NCBI GenBank assembly: GCA_022494885.1
Contig: JAGVSM010003428.1
Coordinates: 1-64,000 of the forward strand
Direction: 5' to 3'
DNA: 64,000 nt
DNA from: Micrasema longulum
Taxonomy: Eukaryota > Arthropoda > Insecta > Trichoptera > Brachycentridae
Shown here: piece by piece, positions 55,206 to 64,000 of the stretch
Numbering within the stretch: the stretch's first letter is position 1
How the letters are laid out: every line of letters begins with the position of its first letter
Program-made: the position numbers and the translations under genes
The notes under the pieces: generated by a model
Database searches by the model: none
Told to the model about the DNA's origin: nothing
The model's input: the letters and a program-made list of their open reading frames with translations, nothing else

Positions 55206-55284
55206 GATATCAAATCAATTTAATTCTAGTCAGTGTAGAAGTCACTTTTTCATCAATCCATCAAAGTACATATAGTGTGATTTG

Positions 55285-56780
55285 CGATAACCTTACCGAG
55301 ATACACAGACTAAATAAATTTAATTACTTAATCAAACAGATAAAAGGAAAAATATGTATAACGCCACCCCATGCCTAGGGCAACGGGTGAAGACCTCAAA
55401 GGCGGTGATAGTGAAAAAGATGTGCATGAGTACAGCAGAACGGACGAAAGAAGCACAAACCTTCTCTCAGGCCACGTGGTCATACTTTGGGCTGTGGGCT
55501 GTTGGAAGATAGCGGCGTCAGGCGGGCCGTTGTGTTGAGGACGACAGCGAAGGAACAATAGTCAACAGTACTACACCAGTTAGCAAAAAGGGTTAATGTT
55601 TTGGCGTCGGGTGGCAACCAGCCATAAAAAACAAACCAAACAATAAATCTCTTAGTCCAAGATGCAACTTGAAAACAAGGAGGTCTGTTACGAAATAAAT
55701 TCAACATACATGCAGCTAGAAGTAAGAAGAAACAAATAAATGTAAAACTTAAAATATTGTAACATTAATGTCAGTGTGTTGTAAGGGGTTTACTTTAGAA
55801 ATTTTGTAAATATAATTGCTAATGTATTACTAGCCTAGATTGAAACAGAGTTTATACTCTGATAGCCAAGATATTTGGTGAACTTAACAAATAAGTTTAC
55901 ATTATGGAAATTTGAAATAGTAAATTAAAAATATGTTTGTGTTTTTTTTTTAAATATTTTTTAATTACTATAAAAAAATATTATATTTTCTTTTACAGAA
56001 TATTTTATTTTTTCTTTCTTATGTTACACAAAAATATTATAACCGTCTATTTTATTTATTATAGGAGCGAAAATTCATTAACATTTTATTGTATACCCAC
56101 GAACAGGCCATACCTTTGTGGGATTTTTTGTGTACAATTTTTCTATTAATATGTATTTCAATGCTATGTAATTGTGCTTTATTTTTTTTTAACTCTGTTT
56201 TATTATTATGTTTATTGTAAATTTAAATTTAAAAAAACCTATGTTAAACGATTTGAACGAAATTTGTGCGTTTCAATCGCATAATGACTATTATCAAAGT
56301 TCCCAGTTCGATCCTCGATATGATCACTTTAAATAGAAATGTGATTATCTTTGGAGTTATGTGTTGATTCATAGCTTTAACAATTGATTTTCTTGCACAT
56401 CTTTTTTATTAATATATATTATTTTTAACGTTATGACATTTCTTTTACAGCCTAAATCCATGTGCTGAATTTTTTATGTGATGACAGTTAATAAAACAGC
56501 GTGACCAAGAAGATTTACTGAAACATAATCAAGTTGAATGTACTCTTACCAGTTTGGGAACTGTTATGACGTCTTTTAAAATTAAAAAAAAAATACTTCA
56601 GATCATAATTTACACTGATTATATTAGAATACTTTAACCCTAGATCACAAACCATTCGTGGTATACTACGGACACGTCGTGTTTTTGCTGTCCAGCCTAA
56701 ACACAGGAATTTTCTAGCTAGTCGGGACCTTAAACAATTTACGTCTGTACATTCTGAAACTGTGGAATAAATAAGTAACA
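55285..56780. other. Unassigned, with a GC-rich patch
   Basis: 55355-55640 is markedly GC-richer ('gcggcgtcaggcgggccgtt', 'gttttggcgtcgggtggcaa') and shows only short minus frames without known motifs. 55640-56780 is AT-rich. The minus 123-codon frame at 56515-56886 runs into a SINE3 scrap at its start and has an arginine-rich middle (RSRLARKFLCLGWTAKTRR) that I do not recognise. Confidence 0.35.
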
Positions 56781-56784
56781 ATTG

Positions 56785-56900
56785 TCTCTGTACTTGTACG
56801 TGAAGCATAATACTGAGCACCTTGCCTTCCTGTAACAGATAAGATACGCTGCATTTAATTTGATAATTATGTGCCCTCTGCACCACCAGGTGCGGATAAA
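56785..56900 (+). mobile_element. SINE3 3' part
   Basis: 'gtgaagcataatactgagca', 'ccttgccttcctgtaacag', 'taagatacgctgcat' and 'gtgccctctgcaccaccagg' match 11460-11575. No tRNA head. Confidence 0.65.
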
Positions 56901-56904
56901 AATT

Positions 56905-57612
56905 TAATAATGCGTATGATTTAGCAAGAATTCTTTCTTAAAAGGGTTTTCCATCTTCGTTGAAAATACTAAACGTTGTTTTCTATTTTTAAATCGAACT
57001 ACCCTCGTAAAATGGTCGGTCTATTAAATTCTACTTTCTCGAAGCCTCCGTTTACTTTTGCACTACGAAATGGGAAATAGTAAATAAAATCTCGAAATTT
57101 TCGCCAGTCGTATTTGCAACCTTCAGCGTACGTACAACATTCCCTACCGCCAATATATTCCACCGAAATTAAACGATTTTGATATCAAGAAGATTGCTCT
57201 GTAAATAATTTACACAGCTTTTAAATAAAATGGCATTTCGATAATTTGCAAAATAAAATCTTTTTGGTACTCTCACCTATGTAAATACTTAATAATCATT
57301 GATTCTAAAAAAATATTGTATCTTTTAATTTGGAAGACCATGTTTTGTAATTTCATCTGGAAAGGGGAGTGAATTTCTAATATTTGAAATTTCACGTCGC
57401 TACGACTCGTCGTTCGATTTTTTTTATCAAAGAAAGCCGAGAAAAAATAAGCTATAAAACAGCACTTTGATTTAAAAATGGCATTTTAAATATGTTTTGT
57501 AAACTTTATTTTGCTGTTGTTACTTACTTTTGATGATTTTGGATTTTTACCGAAGAAGGTCGAAATAAATTGCCTCAGAAATAGCAGCCTAAACCCTTAT
57601 CATGGCAAGCAA
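56905..57612. other. No feature seen
   Basis: Nothing recognised; 57040-57160 is slightly GC-richer. Confidence 0.4.
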
Positions 57613-57616
57613 TTAT

Positions 57617-57805
57617 GGCGGCCTCCGTGGTGTAGTAGTCAACACGCTTGACTCACATGCGGAAGGTTCCGGGTTCGATTCCCGGTGAGAACACAAAAAA
57701 TATATAATGTGATTTTTCTCAAGCCTGGGTTTTCTGTGATGTAATTCACCACTGTAATTAGGCCCAATGGCCTGTTGTGGTGCAAAAAAAAAATAAAATA
57801 TATAT
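57617..57805 (+). mobile_element. SINE2
   Basis: Head 'ggcggcctccgtggtgtagt', 'gcttgactcacatgcggaag', B-box 'gggttcgattcccgg', body 'agcctgggttttctgtgatg' and 'ggcctgttgtggtgcaaaaa', tail with A-run and (AT)n. A 79-codon minus frame over it (SHRESNPEPSA) is a product of the reversed B-box, not a gene. Confidence 0.85.
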
Positions 57806-57809
57806 ATAT

Positions 57810-58692
57810 CTTTTTTTATTCTGATCCTGACACAGTTAAGCTGGCAGTGCATCTAAAATAGTTTTTTTCTACCATACGATTTTTTCTTAGTCTTTTTAGA
57901 CAGACATTGCTTATTGTAATTATATTCAATAATATTCTATCAGCATGTATACAAATAACCATACTTCCCATTTATATTTTCGGCAATGTTCCTTTTTTGG
58001 ACAAATGAAAAGATTTGTTTATTTACAGAAATTGGCGATGTCACATTAAAATGACATCCGATATTGTTCATTATAATTTCAAGAAAAAACTTATAAGCAG
58101 ATGAAATAAGCTACGAATATATGAAATAAATAATTTCGGGCTTTCTACACTGTAAAGGGACACAACACGGCATAGTTGAATTCAAATCAAGAGTTGCGTA
58201 CTGAGCGACGTCAACAATGAAACTAATGGGTCAAAACGTAAACCTAATCATTTATGAGTAGTTTATTCGCCATATGTTTGATGTTCGTATGCGGTTTCTG
58301 GACTATTCTTAATTCTATGTATTTCACCTTTCTTTTTTGATTAAATTACCAAATTAAAAGCGTCCGACTTCAAGTTCTAACTTGTCAACATTCAAAATGA
58401 CAGTCACGGGCTAGGCGACTTCACTATATTTTGTGTGTGAGCAAAAAGATAGCTATTCTTTCGTTCTTCTTAATCACTTTAGCTACGATGTTATAAAATG
58501 TATTCGTTGTAGACGTTATAAAATGGTAGACATAGAAAAGTCGGTAAGTAACGGTATACAAATATGAAATAACATTTAGTAAAATGTATTCGTTTCAATA
58601 ATAATCATAGATTTTGAAGTTATTACATAAAACAAAAACAAACGATTTCAGTCATTCGGATTCAAAGTCCTTAATATACCTTGCAAATAAAA
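57810..58692. other. No feature seen
   Basis: No supported gene or repeat. Confidence 0.4.
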
Positions 58693-58694
58693 AG

Positions 58695-59231
58695 CCGTTT
58701 ACACATGGACAATACAATACTATTTCGTCCCTGGACTTGACCAGTGTTCTCATGTATACAGCAATTCGTACCACAAAAAAATGTTCCGAGACATCACCAC
58801 CGAGATGCAGGCTATCTCCGCGGAACAATGATAACCCCCCCCCCCCCTACTGCGCATGATCACCAGCGGCTGAATTGTCCTCGTGTGAACACGAACGGAC
58901 AGGACCTTGTGACAATAGAAATTTGCTTGACATGAATGCGTCGCTTCCGCACATTTTTTCTGCCGAAAATGGAGGCCAATATTTTTTTATTTTTTGTAGT
59001 TTTATCTTCAACAATTCCAATAAATGAGTATCTAGGAATAAATTAAATAGTATTTTTTGTAAATTCACTCGTAATAAACGCCGTCGTGTATTCATTTTCG
59101 CAGCATTCACGTGTGAACTGCTGTCGAATTTTCGTATTGTCCCAGCGTTGTGTCCTGCGCGGTCGAGGCTATTCACAGAGCTGGTACTAGACAATGTTGT
59201 CGTATGTTTTGTATTATCCACATGTAAACGG
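58695..59231. mobile_element. Short DNA-transposon-like element with 23 bp TIRs
   Basis: 58695-58717 (ccgtttacacatggacaata) and 59209-59231 are reverse complements with three mismatches over 23 bases. The inside is far less AT-rich than the flanks and contains a run of about 12 C (58837-58848). The 132-codon minus frame (58847-59245) spans the right end but shows no DDE or helix-turn-helix motif, so the element is probably non-autonomous. Confidence 0.55.
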
Positions 59232-59234
59232 TCC

Positions 59235-60785
59235 TTAAGACACAAACATATAAATATAACTGAAGCTATGAAAAAAATGTGGAATGAATAAAATTATTCT
59301 CTATTTTAGTTAGGAATTCCTGATTTATTTTTAGAATCAGGAAAAAATATTTCGCCAAGTAATTGTTGGTAAATGTGGGCAACCGTTTTCCATTTCCTGT
59401 GTATTCGCCCGAAGTTTTTCGAGACAAGTAATTTTTTCATTGGCCCGAGTTTCGAAGTATATAGTAAGGGTGATTTGGACCTTATCCAAATAGGCCGAGA
59501 TTTGAGGGTACGTCGAGGGTGCCAATGTAATATATAGGCCAGTAACACAGAAGGAAAACTCTCCTAACCTTAGAACATCGTGTCCTACAATGTGCTTTCC
59601 GTAAATCTTTAGTAAACATAATATGAAATTTTCTCGATTGGGATGGCGTTTAGCCTTTTGTTATCTTAATAAGTGAACCGAAAAACAAAGATATAAAGCC
59701 AGTCAGTCGCTTTTGCTACCCATGTCACGTCACATGGACCTAACTTATATTTATATTATCTAATATCCATCATCTATATTGAATTTGAATACAATTTTTG
59801 CTACAAAAACAATTCAATTTACGTTCTTCGATGTTTTTTATATCCTTTATGCTTTCTATAGTTGTGTGTTTACCAATTTCTATTTGTCAATGAACTTTAT
59901 TTTCAATATGCTCGTTTAAAGCTAGGAAACGGAAGCACTTGCCTTATTGTGAAATGAAGACATTTCAGAAAGAAATAAATTCCACTTTTATAAGTGGTTA
60001 TAATTTATTTATTTAAGTATACCGATATTTTTTTTTAACTAGGTAAAGATTTGTTTGATGATGAATTGTTTTTATTTTGCTTTATTTATTTATTTATTTA
60101 TAATCATATTATATGGAATGAATATGCAACATATTACGATATATTTAGTTTATCTCTGCCTTACTCAAAAAAATAATGAAATAAACATATTCTTATCAAA
60201 AAGAGCAAATCAATTTCAGGAGATCGGGTTAGAATACTTATAATTTGATTGATTAATGTATTTGGTTATTTTGTTATTTTAAAGTAAACTTAATATAAAT
60301 TGAATTAATTTAAAATGTGTATGTATTTCAAGTTATTTATATGTGTATAGTATAATAATATATCAAACTGGATTTTTTTTCAAGCACTCTTTAAATCTCA
60401 TATATGTAAATGGCAAAAAAGCCGTATACATATAAAAAAATATTACATCCACAAAATTTTAATTTATATAAAGTTGCTTCGGCTATCTAACGAGGGTTAT
60501 TTACTGCGTTCTAAAAAAAATTAAAACCCAGTGAAATGATAAGTAAAAACAGAATACATAGTAAGAAACATATTTAAAGACATAGTAAAAAAATGAATAT
60601 CTGTGCATGTAAAAAGCACATTTAAAAAAACATAGCAAGTTAAAGTCAGCATTACTGCACTTTATTCAACACCACATAATACAGATTATGAACAAAAATA
60701 AAGACAGCAAGATGTTATGAGAATACACTTTTTTTGTGTTTATTTTTTTCTGTGTTTAAAACGTGGTGTGTAGAATATAGTATAC
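59235..60785. other. Unassigned, with a GC-richer minus frame
   Basis: At 59306-59548 two overlapping minus frames lie in less AT-rich DNA; one reads ISAYLDKVQITLTIYFETRA, the other KRPI-less basic sequence. Neither is recognised. The remainder is AT-rich. Confidence 0.3.
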
Positions 60786-60787
60786 TT

Positions 60788-61053
60788 CATGTCGGTAGTC
60801 AGATGGCAGAAGGGACGATCTGTATTATTTTCTGTTTTTTAGTTTTCAAAAGTTTTAATCAATATTTCAGTAAATATACACAAAATAAAAATAAAAAAAT
60901 TAGCGTAATTTAGAATGGTAATTTATTATTGAAAAGCAACACTAAAATATTTTAGTTTGGGGATTGAAGTTTTGAAATTGAGTCGTATTTCAGCTATCCT
61001 GAACATTATTGAAAATTACAGATGGTCCCTTTTGCCATCTGACTACCGATATG
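60788..61053. mobile_element. Short element with 37 bp inverted repeats
   Basis: 60788-60824 (catgtcggtagtcagatggc...) and 61017-61053 are reverse complements with three mismatches over 37 bases, enclosing about 190 bp of AT-rich DNA. No ORF. It is distinct from family A and from the 58695 element. Confidence 0.65.
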
Positions 61054-61137
61054 GAATACGGAATGTGGTGTGTGTGTTTTGTGTGTTATGTGAGTAGTTT
61101 TATGAAAATCAATGAGATACAGAAAATATGTAATAAA

Positions 61138-61290
61138 CAATGTTTGAGTATGTCCAAATGCTTGCAAACTGGCTGGATTTCCTCCCTAGGGAGTTATTCA
61201 TATTATAATCATTTTTGAATTAACTACCTGGTAAATGAAGAAGTATAAAAATTGGAAAATTGTTTTCAGGCGTTGTCTAGTAAGGGATTT
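61138..61290 (+). repeat. Family A left part, long-end subfamily
   Basis: 'caatgtttgagtatgtccaa', 'ctggatttcctccctaggga', 'taactacctggtaaatgaag' and 'attgttttcaggcgttgtct' match 24662-24780. It stops where the RT fossil on the other strand begins. Confidence 0.65.
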
Positions 61291-61299
61291 CTTATTTAT

Positions 61300-62095
61300 G
61301 AAAGCTCATATATTCTATAAAGCAGGCCATATTACGGAAGCGTATTCAAGAATATAACGAACCAATGAGCATTAAAGTGTTTCTAATGTTAATATCTTTT
61401 TAAAATCGGATGTAACTTTGTCTAGAGAATTTGAGAGATTTGTTAATGTAGTCAATGTGTTCATGAAAATTTCGTTTGTTATCTAGTATCACTCCAAGAT
61501 ATCCTATTGAAGTTACAACAGAAAGAATTTGGTCATTTAGTTCATAATCAAAAGTCATTATTTTTTTTAGATCTACGGTAAGAAATTATTTTCCATTTGT
61601 TTATATAAAATTCAAGGTTATTTATTTTGTACCAGACATGAAAAGAATCAATAATATCTTATAAAGCAAGACAGTCACTGGCATTTTTAATTACTTTAAA
61701 AATTCTTTATCGTCAGCAAATTCCAAAATTTTGTCGTAGAGAACGCATTGACAACATCATTAACAAATAAATTAAAAAGGAGGGGGCTAAATGCGCACCT
61801 TGCGGTTCACCTGATTTAACCATAAAACTATTTGAGGTGAAATTATCAATCATGAACTTTGTTTTCTTTGGAAGAGATAGGATTTTAGAAACGACAGGAA
61901 CGGGTCTCAAATGCCAAGAGTATAAAGTTTAAAGTAAAGAATTGTATGATCGACTTTGTCGAAAACCTTAGAAAAGTCAGTATACAGTACAGCAACTTGC
62001 AGATTGTTTTCAAGTGTTTTTTGTTGCGGGTAAACTACCGCGCGTTTTAAAATCACAATGCGCGTAAGGCCTAAAACATCCATGTCCATTCCACG
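61300..62095 (-). mobile_element. Jockey/CR1-type RT remnant
   Basis: The minus strand from 62095 reads VAVLYTDFSKVFDKVDHTIL (RT motif A, Asp present), then SGEPQGAHLAPSFLIYL (counterpart of 'SGVPQGSHLGPLLF'). The catalytic box appears lost, with 'LRQNF' where YADD should follow. Next come VWYKINNLEFYINKWKII and, in another frame, NFHEHIDYINKSLKFSRQ, the post-RT block. Stops and frameshifts are present throughout; the C-terminus and tail are missing. Confidence 0.75.
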
Positions 62096-62099
62096 AACA

Positions 62100-62765
62100 G
62101 TACCTTGTTTGTTGGCAAATGAACTTTTTTTAACCGATTATTTTCTTGTTTCAAACTTGTTGAGTTGTACTATTTATACAACGCAACGCACAATATGATT
62201 ACCATAACTCAGTATTTTAAGTCCATATTACGATGTACTAAAATATTATGTTAATGGGGGTTGTAATAAATCTTCACAACCCTTCAGAAAAGACAACGCG
62301 TTCCGTAACACAGCTAAAGAATTATCATTTGGTTTTTATACTTTGGTCGGGAAATATTTTTTATCAGGCTACGTGCTTTTTAAATTACGCAGAATATTCG
62401 TGTTTGAGATTTCGAGCAAAAATACGGGAAGAGATTTAAAGATTGAAAAATACTTTCTCGATAGCTTGGAGTGAACTTTAAATTTGTATCGCAATTTCGA
62501 TACAAGAGTTTAACAAATAATGAAAACATTGAAATAACAAAAATAATATGATAAAATATAAAGGCGAAATGCAATCTGTCTTTATCATTTGATACACGAG
62601 AGAGATCAGTCTATCTTTTCAGAGGTAACTCATTGTAGAATTTCAATCCCTTGTACAATGAGTTTTGAGATTCTGTTTTTCTCCTCATTGGTAATCTTAT
62701 CTTTTTTTATCTCTTGATGGCAGATGACAAACTCTTATTATGGATCGATTAGCATATTATCAGCA
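62100..62765. other. No gene recognised
   Basis: Between the two head-to-head RT fossils. It may include decayed upstream sequence of either, but nothing is recognisable. Confidence 0.35.
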
Positions 62766-62767
62766 CT

Positions 62768-64000
62768 ACCAAAGCTTTTTGAAAGTATTGTATCGGACAA
62801 CATTAAACATGAATTTAGGGATATAATCACATCACATCAACACGGATTTTGATCTGGAAAATCAACTGAAACAAACCGTCTGTTACATAAGAATTATATT
62901 TGCGAGACATTTTCAAGTCGTTTACACGTAAATTCTATCGATGGCTCAGTTCCATACAGAGATAAGTAGAAACTGCTTGTTTTGAGTACTGGCCAACCAA
63001 AGTTTTGAAAGACCCAAATTGATTTGTAACAAATAATTATTTGCATCACCTTAAGTGTAATAGATATGAATATATTTTTGTAAAATATGTACAAATTTAT
63101 TATTTATTTTAGAATTAAAGGCGTTATACAAATTAACACAACTTTTTAATTAGTTATGGAGCTGAGAAATTGTTTAGTTCGTTTATTTCTAAATGAAAAC
63201 ATTAGTCTTTTATGAGAAAATCAATTGATAAAGAATGTTTTTTTAATGTGGTTAATAGTTTAACTAAAAACATCATTTTTTTAGTTATTCCTCTATGAAA
63301 CTGAGCCATCGCTATAAACACGGACTTTCGTAAAGCATTTTACACTGTAAACCTTAAAATTCTGATAAGAAAATTGCAAAAACTAGGCTTTCGAGGTACC
63401 TTTATTAATTATTTATCAAGTTATTTGGCTGGACGCAAAGTTGCTGTTAAATTGAATGAATATTTGTCAATTAAGTTATCAGCTTTTATTAGAATTCCTC
63501 AGGGTTCTTTCTTTGGTCCCCTTCTTTTCAATGTATTTATAAATGGTATTGCGCTGATATTTAAAAACGTCAAATACCTTTTTTTTGCTGGTGGTTTGAA
63601 AAGGTTTAGGAAGTTAAAAAAATAATAGTGTTAAAATATAACAATCAAATATCGATAGATTATGTGTGAATGGTGTGTATTATATCGATTATATCTGAAG
63701 AATAAGTGCTACCACATATCTTTCAATCGCATACGCTGTCTAATAGTATATATCTATTTTATAAATAATACTGTTGTGTCACCGGTTGAATCAATCAAAG
63801 ATCTTGGCGGCATATTCGATAGAAAACTTTCTTTTTCATAGCACCTTGAAATTATGCAATTTCAAATGCAAAAAGCAATGCAAATTCTTGGGTTTTTTCA
63901 TTTGAAATACAAAACACTTCAAAAACATTAATTAAATTCAATTATTGTACTGCAAATTGGTGAGATCTCAGTGCAACTTAAATGCAACTTAAATCTGGTC
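62768..64000 (+). mobile_element. Jockey/CR1-type RT remnant, interrupted, runs off the window
   Basis: The plus strand begins ALPKLFESIVSDNIKHEF, then SHQHGF, a stop, SGKSTETNRL (RT motifs 1-2). It is broken by a 371 bp TIR element (62940-63310) and resumes as NTDFRKAFYTVNLKILIRKL (motif A, the second Asp position changed), LGFRGTFINYLSSYLAGRK and IPQGSFFGPLLFNVFINGI (motif B). The catalytic site reads FFAGGLK where FADD is expected, so it is dead. Further fragments (ESIKDLGGIFDRKLSF by frameshift, near 63790-63840) continue to the window edge. Confidence 0.8.
62940..63310. mobile_element. TIR element inserted in an RT reading frame
   Basis: Left end 'gatggctcagttccatacag' and right end (complement of ...ctctatgaaactgagccatc) are inverted repeats of about 28 bases with a few mismatches. 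Removing it rejoins 'aattctatc' to 'gctataaacacggactttcg', restoring the RT frame order. The target duplication is at most about 3-4 bases (tcg or atcg). The inside is AT-rich and non-coding. Confidence 0.65.

Larger units (their letters stand above)
54346..55280 (+). repeat. Family C copy split by a Penelope-like element
   Basis: Left part 54341-54370 ('aatcatttcgggaagtgat' then 'atcaaatcaat') and right part 55206-55280 ('ttaattctagtcagtgtaga', 'caatccatcaaagtacata') together match 9924-10020. The 14-base sequence gatatcaaatcaat occurs at 54357-54370 and again at 55206-55219, one on each side of the insertion. Confidence 0.7.

Noticed and set aside
56515..56886. Host gene from the 123-codon minus frame
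   Set aside because: The first third is read through a SINE3 scrap, and the rest has no recognised domain.
57613..57852. Minus-strand 79-codon frame ending in SHRESNPEPSACESSVLTTTPRRPP
   Set aside because: It is the reverse complement of the SINE2 head and B-box. Peptides of this type arise whenever such a SINE is read backwards.

Overview
This window looks like intergenic, repeat-dominated DNA from an arthropod nuclear genome, most likely an insect. It is very AT-rich and has long tracts without coding capacity. Its recognisable content is Jockey/CR1-type and RTE-type non-LTR retrotransposon remnants, Penelope-like elements, tRNA-headed SINEs, and short inverted-repeat DNA elements. I see no bacterial-style operon, no complete host gene, and no intact transposon ORF. 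The nearest things to host sequence are one possible terminal exon (3348-3548) and one core-promoter-like stretch (36982-37053); both are weak. Species and clade names are inference from protein motifs, not from a search.

Recurring families, named here for cross-reference. Family A: a miniature element with ~90 bp inverted arms (best copy 9484-9873, at least 15 pieces). Family C: ~290 bp repeat (2465, 9910, 54050, and a copy at 54346/55280 split by a Penelope-like element). Family D: short module at 28960 and 32695. Family F: pair at 39738 and 51300. Family X: pair at 16175 and 34425, each interrupted by a retroelement. Four tRNA-headed SINEs: SINE1 (3641, 31140), SINE2 (18597, 47583, 57617), SINE3 (about nine copies or pieces) and SINE4 (15037, 31389, 33396, 38390, 40730).

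Layout. 1-9.5 kb: family A copies, SINE1/SINE3, a possible exon, a Jockey/CR1 fossil with a visible FADD motif (6190-7230), and a second RT fossil (8830-9132). 9.5-17.5 kb: the clearest family A copy, a 0.9 kb inverted duplication of a retrotransposon tail (11753-12662), two more RT fossils, and family X split by a 5'-truncated RTE. 17.5-28 kb: RTE-like fossils, a solo-LTR candidate (21033-21563), and a retrotransposon tail split by SINE3. 28-41 kb: family A and D, SINE copies, a Penelope-like endonuclease fossil, and family X split by two tail-to-tail non-LTR fragments. 41-54 kb: mostly featureless, with SINEs, RT fossils and a MITE with 141 bp arms (49488-49895). 54-64 kb: a Penelope-like element with inverted terminal repeats and a 14 bp target duplication, two short TIR elements, and two head-to-head Jockey/CR1 fossils, one carrying a 371 bp TIR insertion inside its RT reading frame.

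Nothing here works together as a pathway. The window is best read as a stack of nested insertions whose relative ages can be ordered. The most informative parts are the structured ones: the inverted repeats, the split targets with duplications, and the hammerhead-like motifs on the minus strand.
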